Positions 37,370 to 45,831 of a stretch of DNA of 64,000 bases are shown here, piece after piece; within the stretch, counting starts at the first letter, position 1; each line of letters starts with the position of its first letter. Position numbers and translations under genes: made by a program. Below the pieces are notes generated by a model. It was not told the DNA's origin. It ran no database searches and was given only the letters and a program-made list of their open reading frames with translations. Origin of the DNA: Nocardia abscessus NBRC 100374 (GTDB lineage Bacteria > Actinomycetota > Actinomycetes > Mycobacteriales > Mycobacteriaceae); assembly GCF_000308455.1 (NCBI RefSeq), contig NZ_BAFP01000092.1, positions 1-64,000 on the forward strand, given 5' to 3'.

Positions 37370-38157
37370 GCGAGCACGACCGGACCGCCAACCGATTCGC
37401 GCCGGGCACCTTCGCTCCCGGCCCCCGCCCGAGCAGCCGCGCCGCGATGCTGCTCGCGCAGACCAGACTCGAGCTGATCCTGTTGCTGCGCAACGGCGAA
37501 CAACTCCTGCTGACCATGTTCATTCCGATCACCCTGCTGGTGGGGCTGAGCCTGCTGCCGTTCGGCGAACTCGGCACGCACCGGGTGGACAAGATCGTCC
37601 CCGCGGTGATGATGGTGGCCGTCATGTCCACCGCGTTCACCGGTCAGGCCATCGCGGTCGGCTTCGACCGGCGCTACGGCGCGCTCAAGCGGCTCGGCGC
37701 GACGGCGTTGCCGCGCTGGGGCGTCATCGCGGGCAAGAGCGCGGCCGTGCTCATCGTGGTCGTGCTGCAAGCCGTCCTGCTCGGGTTGATCGGCTTCGCG
37801 CTGGGCTGGCGGCCGGAACCGGCCGGGCTGCTGCTGGGTGCGGCGGTGATCGCGCTCGGCACCGCCACCTTCGCGGCGATGGGCCTGCTGCTGGGCGGCA
37901 CCCTCAAGGCCGAGGTGGTGCTCGCGCTGGCGAACATCCTGTGGTTCGTCATGCTGGGCGTGGCCAGCATCGTCTTCGCCGCCGACGACCTGCCCCACGC
38001 GGTGAGCGTGCTCGCCCGGCTGGTGCCGTCCGGAGCGCTCGCCGAAGCGCTGGAGAGCGCGATGCACACCGGCGTCGACTGGTTCGGGATCGCCGTTCTC
38101 GCCGTCTGGGGCGTGGTCTCGGGCATCGCGGCCACCCGCCTGTTCCGCTTCCACTGA
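37366..38157 (+). CDS. ABC exporter permease, Rv1457c-like
   Basis: The 263-residue protein has six membrane helices of the ABC-2 type, starting with LLTMFIPITLLVGLSLLPF, preceded by a basic/Pro-rich cytoplasmic N-terminus and including GFDRRYGALKRLGATALP, the family coupling segment. It pairs with the ATPase it overlaps (ATGA). Confidence 0.92.
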   Translation: MSEHDRTANRFAPGTFAPGPRPSSRAAMLLAQTRLELILLLRNGEQLLLTMFIPITLLVGLSLLPFGELGTHRVDKIVPAVMMVAVMSTAFTGQAIAVGFDRRYGALKRLGATALPRWGVIAGKSAAVLIVVVLQAVLLGLIGFALGWRPEPAGLLLGAAVIALGTATFAAMGLLLGGTLKAEVVLALANILWFVMLGVASIVFAADDLPHAVSVLARLVPSGALAEALESAMHTGVDWFGIAVLAVWGVVSGIAATRLFRFH

Positions 38158-38289
38158 ATTCCGGGCGCGGCGAGGTCGCCGGCGGTTCGGTGGGCGCATG
38201 AGCGGCACGCCAGCGCGGCAGGCGAGGCGACCAGCAGACTCAACGACGAAATGTAGTAGACCGGGTGCCGGGCCCGGATCCGGCCCGGC

Positions 38290-38295
38290 TACGAT
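38290..38295 (+). promoter_or_regulatory. -10 box of a leaderless ctaA transcript
   Basis: TACGAT ends 7 bases before GTG 38303, with no ribosome site between. This fits a leaderless mRNA and favours 38303 over the longer start at 38198. Confidence 0.55.
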
Positions 38296-38302
38296 TTTCG
38301 AC

Positions 38303-39277
38303 GTGCTGTATCGCGCGTTCCTGCGACTCGTCGACAAGCTGCCGCTGCCCTCCTTGCGGGCCCAGCGCCTGATCGCGCTCGCGGTCATCCTCTCCCAGGC
38401 GGGCATCTCGGTGACCGGCGCCGTCGTGCGGGTCACCGCGTCCGGTCTGGGCTGCCCGACCTGGCCGCAGTGCTTCCCCGGCAGCTTCACCCCGGTCGCG
38501 GTGTCGGAGGTTCCGGCGATCCATCAGGCGGTCGAGTTCTCCAACCGGCTGCTCACCTTCGTGGTGACGCTGTGCGCGGCGGCGATCGTGTTGGCGGTCA
38601 CCCGTGCCCGCCGCCGCCGCGAGGTGCTGGTGTACGCGTGGCTGATGCCCGGCGGCACGGTCGTGCAGGCGATCATCGGCGGCATCACGGTGCGCACCGG
38701 ACTGCTCTGGTGGACCGTCGCGACGCACCTGCTCGCGTCCATGGTGATGGTGTGGCTCGCGGTGGTGCTGTACGCGAAGATCGGCGAACCCGACGACGGC
38801 ATCGAGGTCGTGCGAGCGCCCGCACCGCTGCGCCGGCTCACCGCGCTCGCCGGGGTGGCGCTCGGCGCGGTCCTGATCGCGGGCACCCTGGTCACCGCCG
38901 CGGGCCCGCATGCGGGCGACAAGAGCATCGAGCGGCAGGTGGAGCGGTTGGAGGTCGAGATCGTCACCCTGGTGCATCTGCACTCGCAGTTGCTGGTCGG
39001 GTATCTCGCGCTGCTGGTCGGGTTGGCGTTCGGCCTGTTCGCGGTCGGTATCACGCCCGCTGTGCGCACCCGGCTGTTCGTCCTGCTCGGGGTGGTGTGC
39101 GCACAGGGGCTGGTCGGCGTGGTTCAGTACTTCACCGATGTCCCCGCCGCGCTGGTCGTCGTGCACGTGGGTGGGGCCGCAGCGTGCACCGCCGCCACCG
39201 CCGCTCTGTGGGCATCGCTGCGCACCCGGGAGCGAGTCGCCGCCCCGAAGCCGGACCCAGCCGCCCAGGCCGCCTGA
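38303..39277 (+). CDS. ctaA: Heme A synthase (CtaA/Cox15)
   Basis: The 324-residue membrane protein converts heme O to heme A for cytochrome c oxidase. It has eight helices with the heme-ligand His set in HQAVEFSNRL, HLLASMVM, HLHSQLLVGY and HVGGAA, and the paired Cys in SGLGCPTWPQCFPGS. It is the Rv1456c counterpart. The product works after CtaB, encoded further along. The 359-residue reading from 38198 has a Pro/Gly-rich N-terminus not seen in relatives. Confidence 0.93.
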   Translation: MLYRAFLRLVDKLPLPSLRAQRLIALAVILSQAGISVTGAVVRVTASGLGCPTWPQCFPGSFTPVAVSEVPAIHQAVEFSNRLLTFVVTLCAAAIVLAVTRARRRREVLVYAWLMPGGTVVQAIIGGITVRTGLLWWTVATHLLASMVMVWLAVVLYAKIGEPDDGIEVVRAPAPLRRLTALAGVALGAVLIAGTLVTAAGPHAGDKSIERQVERLEVEIVTLVHLHSQLLVGYLALLVGLAFGLFAVGITPAVRTRLFVLLGVVCAQGLVGVVQYFTDVPAALVVVHVGGAAACTAATAALWASLRTRERVAAPKPDPAAQAA

Positions 39278-39648
39278 GCGAGATGGACGCGTCCGGGGTG
39301 AGCACGGACCGGCGGGTGAGCGCCCCTATTCCGGCTCGCGGCGCTGAGGGCTTCGGCTCACTCGGCAGCCCGCCGAACGAAACACGTCCGGCGCATAAGT
39401 GGGCCGGGCGACGTGGCGCGGTAAGCGCCCCCATCCCGGCGATCGCGGCGCTGAGAGTTTCGGTGCACCCGGGCAGCCCGCCTGAGCGAACGAAACACCT
39501 GCGGCGCGGGAACGGGCCGGACGTGGGGCGCGGTACGCGCCTCGCATGCCGGGCATCGCGGCGCTGAGGGCTTCGGCGGACCTGGCCGCCCGTTGGCGGT
39601 CTCGCGACGCGCAGCGCTCGGTTGCGCTCGGCGGTAGCGTGGTCGCTC
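39278..39648. other. Intergenic region filled by a tandem repeat
   Basis: No gene is supported between ctaA and the iminopeptidase gene. Most of the region is three degenerate copies of a unit of about 105-113 bases. The iminopeptidase promoter lies at the right end, with TAGCGT at 39635-39640, 8 bases before GTG 39649. Confidence 0.6.
39316..39600. repeat. Three-copy non-coding tandem repeat
   Basis: Copies start at 39316, 39421 and 39533 (105, 112 and about 68 bases, the last truncated). The conserved kernel is TCGCGGCGCTGAGGGCTTCGG at 39336, repeated at 39443 with two changes and exactly at 39556. Shared blocks GAACGAAACAC and GGGCCGG recur in copies 1 and 2. Reading frames cross it only by chance. 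It looks like a dispersed Nocardia-type repeat; that is an inference. Confidence 0.75.
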
Positions 39649-40632
39649 GTGTCCAGGCCTGACCCGCAATCCGATGCACCACAGTCCTTTCCCGATATCG
39701 AGCCGTATGCCCGCGGACTGCTGGACGTCGGCAACGGTCAGCGGATCTACTGGGAGACCAGCGGTAATCCGGACGGAAAAGCGACGCTGGTGGTGCACGG
39801 CGGGCCGGGCGGCGGCGGACGGCGCGGCTCGCGGAAGATGTTCGACCCGGCGGTCTACCGGATCGTCCTGTTCGATCAACGGGGCTGCGGGGAGAGCCTG
39901 CCGCACGCCTCCGACCCCGCGGTCGATCTCGCGGAGAACACCACCCATCATCTGATCGCCGACATGGAACGGCTGCGCGAACACCTCGGGATCGACCGCT
40001 GGCTGCTCTACGGCGGCTCCTGGGGCGCGACGCTGATCCTCGCCTACGCGCAGCGCTACCCCGAGCGAGTCAGCGAAATCGTGCTGGCCGGGGTCACCAT
40101 GACCCGGCAGGAGGAGATCGACTGGCTCTACCGCGACGTCGCGCGGCTGCTGCCCGAGCAGTGGGAGACCTTCCGCATGGGCGTTCCGCTCGCCGACCGT
40201 CACGGCGATCTGGTCGACGCCTATCGCCGGCTGATGGAAAGCCCCGACGCGCCGACCCGCGAGTCGGCGGCGCGGCAGTGGTGCGCCTGGGAGGACGCGG
40301 TGATCGCGCACGAGAATTCGGGCAACCCAGGGCAGTACAGCGCCGAGCCGGACGCCAGGCGACTGGCGTTCGTGCGGATCTGCACGCATTACTTCGCCAA
40401 CGCGGCCTGGCTGGAGGACGGGCAATTGCTGCGCGACGTGCACCGGCTGACGGGCATACCCGGCGTGCTGATCCACGGCAGACTCGACCTGAGCGCCCCG
40501 CTGTACACCGCCTGGCAGCTGGCCCAAGCGTGGCCCGAGGCGGAACTGCAGGTCATCGATGATTCCGGGCACACAGGAAGCCCGGCCATGGGTACCGCCA
40601 TCCGGCGCGCGATCGCCCGGTTCGCCACATAG
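39649..40632 (+). CDS. pip: Proline iminopeptidase
   Basis: The 327-residue alpha/beta hydrolase removes N-terminal proline from peptides. It shows the oxyanion motif VVHGGPGGGG, FDQRGCGES (given as DQRGCGES), the nucleophile elbow YGGSWGATL (Ser near residue 126), the Asp in HGRLDLSAP and the His in DDSGHTGSP. The order and the Trp-rich cap (RQWCAWEDAVI) match family S33 PIP. The start GTG 39649 is preferred because a TAGCGT -10 box lies 8 bases upstream. Convergent with the kinase gene. Confidence 0.95.
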   Translation: MSRPDPQSDAPQSFPDIEPYARGLLDVGNGQRIYWETSGNPDGKATLVVHGGPGGGGRRGSRKMFDPAVYRIVLFDQRGCGESLPHASDPAVDLAENTTHHLIADMERLREHLGIDRWLLYGGSWGATLILAYAQRYPERVSEIVLAGVTMTRQEEIDWLYRDVARLLPEQWETFRMGVPLADRHGDLVDAYRRLMESPDAPTRESAARQWCAWEDAVIAHENSGNPGQYSAEPDARRLAFVRICTHYFANAAWLEDGQLLRDVHRLTGIPGVLIHGRLDLSAPLYTAWQLAQAWPEAELQVIDDSGHTGSPAMGTAIRRAIARFAT

Positions 40633-40651
40633 GCCCCGCAAGCGCGGCCGA

Positions 40652-42898
40652 TCAGCGCACGCCCGCCACTGGCCCCCTGACCACCCGCTGCAGCGCGCGC
40701 AGGTCGGCGTCGAGCGTCCGGTACAGCCAATAGACGGCGACGAACGCGAGTCCGCCGACCGCGCACAAGCCCAGGACCGAATCGCGCACCAGCGGAAGCT
40801 CCTGCTCGGGTTCGAGCAGGCTGAATCCGGCCAGCACCCCGACCACCGGAACGGACGCCGTGACCGCGAGATAGATCGTGGTTCTTCGACGCAGCGCGCG
40901 AATATGGCCGGAGTCGTGCGCTGTGGGGCGGCTGTAGCGCAAATAGACCGGATAGACGGAGCGGACGATGTAGAAGGTCGACAGGAAGAACGTGTAGGCG
41001 ACGGAGATGACGGCTGCCATGAAAACCGTCATCGCCGCGTGGATCACCAGCCGCGCCGGAAGGTCGGTGAGCCAGAGGCACAGGAACACCCCGGTCACGG
41101 TTGCCGTTAGCCCGGTCTGGAAGGTGTTCAGCGCACACATATCGCCCCAGAACAGTGTTCGCGCCCGCACCCGCGCGAGCAGTGCGTCGTCATAGCGTCT
41201 GCCCTCGCGTAAGCCGCGAAGAACCGTGAGCTGATCACGGGACATGAATACGTAGATGACGATGGACAGCGGGCCCGCGATGAGAACGAAAATGTAGACA
41301 CCCATGTTGAGCTGCCAATTGGTGGCATCCGACAGGCGCTCTCTGAGCAGTTCTTGAACGTGCACAGCCATATAGATCGTGGCCAGGCCGACGCCTACCA
41401 GCGACGACAACCACAGGACGGGGGTGGGCCAGCGCGAAAGTCGTAGCCGCCAGCTGTCCGGCGGCGGATAGACGAGATCGCGGGCCCTCTCCTCGAGGCA
41501 CAAGTCGAACTGCTGCGCCAGTTCCGAACCGGACGAGTAGCGGTCCGCACAGGAGGGTGACAGACACTTCAACAGCACGCGGCGCAGCGCCACAGGGCAA
41601 TCCGGCGGAAGCTCCGAGAGGAACTTCGGCTCGACGGGTCTGCGCCGCAGGTCGATCATGCGGGCCAGCGATGTCTCCGACTCGCCGGCGGAGGTTTCGT
41701 CCACGAAAGGGCGGCGTCCGGTGAGCAACTCCCACAGCATGACCGCCAGCGCGAAGATGTCGCTTCGGGTATCGAGGGCGGCGGCGGTGCTGGGCAGATC
41801 AGGATGACAGGCTTCCAACTGCTCGGGCGACATATACGCCAGTGATCCGCCGAAGTACGCCAAGGGGCTGGTGCCCTTGACGCGTTCGCTGAAACTGACG
41901 TTGAAGTCGGCCAGCTTCGGAACTCCCTCGGCGCTCAACAGCACGTTCGCTGGTTTGATGTCCCGGTGCAGCACCCCGCGTTCGGAGGCGTGCTGCAGCG
42001 CGTCCGCGAGCCGGCGGCCGAGCCAGGCCACCGTCTCCGGCCAGGTCAGTGCGGCGATCCGGGCGCGAACGGCTGATTCCGTCGGCCGCACCTCGCCTTT
42101 GTCGGCGAGTACCTTGTCGATGGCGTCGAGCAGCAGTTGCCCACCACGCCGGTCCCGGGGCGTCGCGCGCGACAAGCGCAGCACGTCGAGCAGTGTTCCG
42201 CCGGGGAGGTACTGCATGTACAGCAGCTTCAGTTCGCCGTCGGCGATGAGTCGCTGGTCGAAGATGCGCACGATGTAGTCGTGGTCGAGTTGGGCGAGCG
42301 TCTGCGGCTCGTTGCCGTGGTTGTGCGAGATCTTGACCGCGACCAGTCGCTGCATCGATTGCTGGCGAGCGAGATACACCTGGGCGAACGCACCGACCCC
42401 GATCCTCATCAGGAGGTCGAAATCGTCGACCTGATCACCGACGTCGATGGCGTCGAGCGCGATTTGAGCACTCGGACGGGCGATCATGGTGCTGCGGTAG
42501 TCGCTGGTGAGCCGGTCGAGTTCAGGGCCGGCCGCAGTGGCCGTGGCGGTGGCGGTGGCGGCCAGGTCGGCGGCATCGCTTCCGTGGCCGCCGCGGCGCA
42601 TGGCGTGGAATTCCTCGTAGACCAGATCGGCCGGAAACGGCCCGTTTCGCAGCTCGGCGAATTCCGCACGGTAGTCGATCAGCCGCTTGGGAAAGTCGTA
42701 GCGAATCCAGCGATACTCGAGATCGACCTTGATCAATTCGATCAGTATCGTGCGCCGCTCGGCTTGCTCACGGGGTAGGTAGGCGGACAGGTCCGGTGGG
42801 GACCCGGACGCCCAAGCCTCTGAGAACTGCGCCACGACGGCGGCGAGCGCGGCGCGGGTTCGTTCGGCTGAATCGGCCAGATCGATCGGCTCACGCAT
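40652..42898 (-). CDS. Transmembrane Ser/Thr protein kinase with DFN motif
   Basis: The 748-residue protein has three parts. An N-terminal helical domain (about residues 1-100: AYLPREQAERRTILIELIKVD, shown as its core) resembles the domain that precedes many planctomycete-type kinases. The kinase domain (about 155-460) has the Gly-rich loop RIGVGAFAQVYLARQ, Lys in LVAVKIS, the catalytic loop GVLHRDIKPANVLL and FGGSLAYMSPEQ. Its metal-binding motif reads DFN (LADFNVSF) instead of DFG. The C-terminal part (about 490-745) carries about seven membrane helices and no PASTA or sensor repeats. It stands alone; substrates are unknown. A TATGAT -10 box lies on the reverse strand at 42930-42925. Confidence 0.9.
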   Translation of the reverse strand: MREPIDLADSAERTRAALAAVVAQFSEAWASGSPPDLSAYLPREQAERRTILIELIKVDLEYRWIRYDFPKRLIDYRAEFAELRNGPFPADLVYEEFHAMRRGGHGSDAADLAATATATATAAGPELDRLTSDYRSTMIARPSAQIALDAIDVGDQVDDFDLLMRIGVGAFAQVYLARQQSMQRLVAVKISHNHGNEPQTLAQLDHDYIVRIFDQRLIADGELKLLYMQYLPGGTLLDVLRLSRATPRDRRGGQLLLDAIDKVLADKGEVRPTESAVRARIAALTWPETVAWLGRRLADALQHASERGVLHRDIKPANVLLSAEGVPKLADFNVSFSERVKGTSPLAYFGGSLAYMSPEQLEACHPDLPSTAAALDTRSDIFALAVMLWELLTGRRPFVDETSAGESETSLARMIDLRRRPVEPKFLSELPPDCPVALRRVLLKCLSPSCADRYSSGSELAQQFDLCLEERARDLVYPPPDSWRLRLSRWPTPVLWLSSLVGVGLATIYMAVHVQELLRERLSDATNWQLNMGVYIFVLIAGPLSIVIYVFMSRDQLTVLRGLREGRRYDDALLARVRARTLFWGDMCALNTFQTGLTATVTGVFLCLWLTDLPARLVIHAAMTVFMAAVISVAYTFFLSTFYIVRSVYPVYLRYSRPTAHDSGHIRALRRRTTIYLAVTASVPVVGVLAGFSLLEPEQELPLVRDSVLGLCAVGGLAFVAVYWLYRTLDADLRALQRVVRGPVAGVR

Positions 42899-43115
42899 CG
42901 GTAGCCCGGAATCAGCCGTGGTCGATCATACGGCGGCTGCGCACGATGCGTCCTTGCCAAGCAGGTGTCCCACATCAGCTCCTCGACGTTGACTTTCCCT
43001 GTTCAAGGGTATCGCTCCGGGAAGGGCAGGTGCTGCATCTGCGCAAGAGCAGCCGATTGGTTGCTGCCTTCGACGTCATCGCGGATTCCGGCCGACACCA
43101 ACTCGGCATGCACGC
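42899..43115. other. Intergenic region with kinase promoter
   Basis: No gene is supported. The promoter of the kinase gene is the only feature seen. Confidence 0.35.
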
Positions 43116-43310
43116 TCACAGCACGCCCGCCGCCCAGGGCAGCGCGTCGGCACTGCCATCCTCGATGACCGCACCGGGCCACGCGCCCGCCCGCGCCGGG
43201 AGCCCTTCGCCGACACTCTCGAACAGATCGACTGTCCGGACGCCGACCACGACGCCGCTTCCCGTCGAGTTCACCTCGACGCTTGGACGCGACGCCGCGG
43301 CCACATCCAC
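43116..43310 (-). CDS. Possible small protein in the XRE-linked cassette
   Basis: The 64-residue reading from GTG 43310 (MDVAAASRPSVEVNSTG onward) has protein-like composition, with VVVGVRTVDLFESVGEG and a hydrophobic end. It lies 13 bases after the stop of the next cassette gene on the same strand. It has no recognised motif and only a weak ribosome site, so it may not be expressed. Confidence 0.4.
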   Translation of the reverse strand: MDVAAASRPSVEVNSTGSGVVVGVRTVDLFESVGEGLPARAGAWPGAVIEDGSADALPWAAGVL

Positions 43311-43323
43311 ACCCCGCCGACGC

Positions 43324-43548
43324 TTACGGATCGAGGAACAACCGCTCGTTGGGCAGGCGAGGTAGACCGGTCGGGTCGCCCGGCAGCACCGTGACCGCGT
43401 CCTCGTAGTGACGGGCCCGCCATTCCTGGACGAACAACGCGGCGGCGGTCGCGCAGGCCGCGAAATCCAGACGCACGTCGTGGAATTGGACCGAGAGGTG
43501 GACGTCGTCCTCTTCCGGCCGCGGTGACCGGTGCTCCGGCGCGGTCAC
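43324..43548 (-). CDS. Small protein of unknown function, XRE-linked cassette
   Basis: The 74-residue protein (MTAPEHRSPRPEEDDVHLSV, then VQEWRARHYEDAVTVLPGD) begins at GTG 43548, overlapping the stop of the gene before it as GTGA. The tight overlap supports that it is real and co-translated. Family not recognised. Confidence 0.7.
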   Translation of the reverse strand: MTAPEHRSPRPEEDDVHLSVQFHDVRLDFAACATAAALFVQEWRARHYEDAVTVLPGDPTGLPRLPNERLFLDP

Positions 43549-44003
43549 CACCGCCGCCCCGTGCGCTGACGAATCGCCGCGACCACGACCGAGCCCGACG
43601 GCCGGAAGGTGTCGCGAGGCGGTTCGATCCACACCCGGAAGCACGGCGACCGATCGGCGGGCGAGGGCAGCGCGATCTGCGCACCACCGCGCGCTACTGA
43701 TACGTCCAGGCGGAACAGTTCGGCGAACAAGCCGTCTTCGTCGGGCAGGTCCGGCCGCACCAGATAGGTCCAGCGTTTCGAGCGCGGATGCGAGATGATC
43801 GGCCCGAGCGCGGACCGCCGGACCTGCATCAGCGCCTTCACCTCCTGACCGAGACGGGCGGGCATGGTGATCGCGCCCACTCGGCCCGCGGGGACGACGA
43901 TGCGCCCGAGGTCCGGTTGCACGGCCGCCGCGAGCCCGCACTGCCGGTAGAAACGGCACCGGCTGGCCGGGGTGTCGGCCGCCGGATCGGATGGTTCGCT
44001 CAC
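43545..44003 (-). CDS. Nocardia-type small protein, possible primase-polymerase-like fold
   Basis: The 152-residue protein has CRFYRQCGLAAAVQPDLGRI, then VGAITMPARLGQEVKALM, then LGPIISHPRSKRWTYLVRPD and PSPADRSPCFRVWIEPP. This pattern (Cys-x-Phe-Tyr near the start, MPA-LG, LGPIISHPRS, RWT) is shared, as I recall, by a family of short actinobacterial proteins often named RNA polymerase beta subunit in error, and it echoes the N-terminal part of bifunctional primase-polymerases. It lacks the catalytic acids of a primase as far as I can see. It overlaps both neighbours (GTGA), so it belongs to one operon. Confidence 0.7.
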   Translation of the reverse strand: MSEPSDPAADTPASRCRFYRQCGLAAAVQPDLGRIVVPAGRVGAITMPARLGQEVKALMQVRRSALGPIISHPRSKRWTYLVRPDLPDEDGLFAELFRLDVSVARGGAQIALPSPADRSPCFRVWIEPPRDTFRPSGSVVVAAIRQRTGRRW

Positions 44004-44380
44004 CGCGCGCTCTCCGCCGCGCCGCCGAGGCACTCGAAGCGGGAAACGATCACCTGTTCCGCCGTGCGCACGTGGTCGTGCGACACCCGCCGCGTCATCG
44101 CTGCGAAGTAGCAGTGAACGATCACCGGCACGGAACGGGGCCTGGGCACGCGATCCAATAGCCATAGCGTCGAACCCGGCTCGAACTCCACACCGGGTGC
44201 GCAGCTTGCGCCGACCTCATGCCCGTACCGGTCGGCGACCGGCTGCACCACGATGACCGGGGTCGTGCTCGGCGGCAACGTCGGCATGCGGGAGCCCGCG
44301 CCGACAGCGCCCGCGTCACCGTCACCGTCCGGTGCCACGGACACGGCGTACCACACGAACCCGAATGCCTTTCCCCACAT
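44000..44380 (-). CDS. Small protein of unknown function, first gene of the XRE-linked cassette
   Basis: The 126-residue protein begins MWGKAFGFVWYAVSVAPDGD and contains PVIVVQPVADRYGHEVGASC and PVIVHCYFAAMTRRVSHD. There is no signal peptide or membrane helix. A GGGGAAGG site precedes ATG 44380. Its stop overlaps the next start as GTGA. It is divergent from the XRE-family regulator; function unknown. Confidence 0.72.
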   Translation of the reverse strand: MWGKAFGFVWYAVSVAPDGDGDAGAVGAGSRMPTLPPSTTPVIVVQPVADRYGHEVGASCAPGVEFEPGSTLWLLDRVPRPRSVPVIVHCYFAAMTRRVSHDHVRTAEQVIVSRFECLGGAAESAR

Positions 44381-44433
44381 AACTTTTGCCTTCCCCTGCG
44401 CGTTTGTTGTGAGCACCCGCCGGGCGAGCACAA

Positions 44434-44463
44434 CCGATGTGCCGCGCGCCGACGTGCCGCGCG
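44434..44463. promoter_or_regulatory. Contiguous 15-bp direct repeats between XRE gene and cassette
   Basis: CCGATGTGCCGCGCG at 44434-44448 is followed directly by CCGACGTGCCGCGCG at 44449-44463 (14 of 15 identical). The repeats lie between the divergent regulator and cassette genes and could bind the regulator. Confidence 0.55.
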
Positions 44464-44472
44464 CATGGTCGT

Positions 44473-44487
44473 GCCCGTGCCACGGGC
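44473..44487. promoter_or_regulatory. Palindrome between XRE gene and cassette
   Basis: GCCCGTG-C-CACGGGC is a perfect 7-bp inverted repeat about one turn from the direct repeats at 44434-44463. It may be a second regulator-binding element. Confidence 0.5.
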
Positions 44488-44598
44488 GAGTGCTCGGGAA
44501 AGCTTGGCGGCCCTGGAAACCCGCGCTGTCCCGGTGCGGGACACCTGGCAACGCGTCTAGCATGGGGTTTTCGATCAGCACCCGGCGAGGGAGAGCCG

Positions 44599-45831
44599 AT
44601 GAGCGAAGATCTGGGGAAGGACGACGGCCGGTACATCGGCCGTCGCGTGCGCGCCATTCGCGCGCGCCGCGGCATCTCGCAGCAAGTCTTGGCCGACCGC
44701 GTCGGCGTCAGCCGGGGAGCCATCGCCAAATACGAGAACGGCGAGCGCCCCATCGATTCCCGGCGGACTCTGCACGCACTCGCCCAGGCGCTCGGCGTCG
44801 CGGTCGGTGACCTGACCGGCGATCAGGACGACCGGTTCGACCCGTCATCGGCCGGATTCCATGCCGCAGTCCCCGTCATAGAAACCGCCCTCTGGACCCG
44901 GGGCGACACCACCCCGAATGCGCCGCCCCGCAGCCTCGCGGAACTCGCGGCGACAGCACGTCATGCCGCCCACCTGCGCCGTGCCTGCGACTACGCGGCG
45001 CTCGGACCGCTGTTGCCTCCATTGCTCACCGACTGCTATCGACGCACCCGTGATTCGACTGGAGCCGATCGTGATGCCGCGCGGGACGTGCTTGCGGCGG
45101 TGGCATATACGACAGCCGCGTCGTTGAAGGCGCGGGGATATCCGGCGTTGGCTTGGACAGCGGCGCAGGAGATCGAGCACGCAACCGCGAACATCGGTGG
45201 CACATCAGGTCCAGCGACCGCGGCCTTCACCCGAAGCCAGATCCTTTTGTCGCGTCCAGGCTCACTGAGCGCCGCACTCGACGGCGCGGCGAATGCTGCC
45301 GAGCGCCTTGGTTCGGATGTGCGAAGCCGCGGCGAAATCGAGACGTACGGCATGCTGCATCTGCAAGCAGCCCTCGTCACAGCCGCACTCGGTGGCGATC
45401 CGGGCGGTCACTTGGACGAAGCGCACCAGCAAGTGACCCGACTGGCTCAGGTACCCCCGGAAACCGCGATTCTGCGCAACCCGACATTCGATGCCGCGAA
45501 CGTCACTCTGTGGCGGATGTCTGCGGCGATGGAACGCCGCGAACCGGGCCAAGTCCTCGAACTCGCCCCCACCCTCAACCCAGAAACAATCCCCGCCGAA
45601 GGACGCCGAGCCCAATACTTCGTCGAAATCGGCCGCGCCCACGCCCTGCGCCGCGACTACCGCAACTCCTTGCACGCCCTGCTGCGCGCCGAACACATCG
45701 CCCCCCAGCAGATTCGTGGCATGACCCACGTCCGCGAACTCGTCGGACACATGATGCGCACCGCTCGCCGCGACCTCACCACCGGGGACCTGGGCCGCCT
45801 CGCCAAACGCACCGGCGCCGTCCCCACCTGA
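44599..45831 (+). CDS. XRE-family regulator with TPR-like C-terminal domain
   Basis: The 410-residue protein starts with an XRE helix-turn-helix (RVRAIRARRGISQQVLADRV, then GVSRGAIAKYENGERPIDS, residues about 15-60). A long helical TPR-like region fills residues about 100-400 (for example LHLQAALVTAALGG and EIGRAHALRRDYRNSLHALL). Such actinobacterial regulators often sense small signals and sit beside a partner gene. Here the partner is the divergent cassette. ATG 44599 has a GGGAGAG site; a TAGCAT -10 box lies at 44558-44563, about 35 bases upstream. Confidence 0.9.
   Translation: MSEDLGKDDGRYIGRRVRAIRARRGISQQVLADRVGVSRGAIAKYENGERPIDSRRTLHALAQALGVAVGDLTGDQDDRFDPSSAGFHAAVPVIETALWTRGDTTPNAPPRSLAELAATARHAAHLRRACDYAALGPLLPPLLTDCYRRTRDSTGADRDAARDVLAAVAYTTAASLKARGYPALAWTAAQEIEHATANIGGTSGPATAAFTRSQILLSRPGSLSAALDGAANAAERLGSDVRSRGEIETYGMLHLQAALVTAALGGDPGGHLDEAHQQVTRLAQVPPETAILRNPTFDAANVTLWRMSAAMERREPGQVLELAPTLNPETIPAEGRRAQYFVEIGRAHALRRDYRNSLHALLRAEHIAPQQIRGMTHVRELVGHMMRTARRDLTTGDLGRLAKRTGAVPT

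Noticed and set aside
39316..39600. Possible CRISPR array
   Set aside because: Three diverged units of 105-113 bases are too long and too unlike each other for CRISPR repeats, and there are no cas genes.
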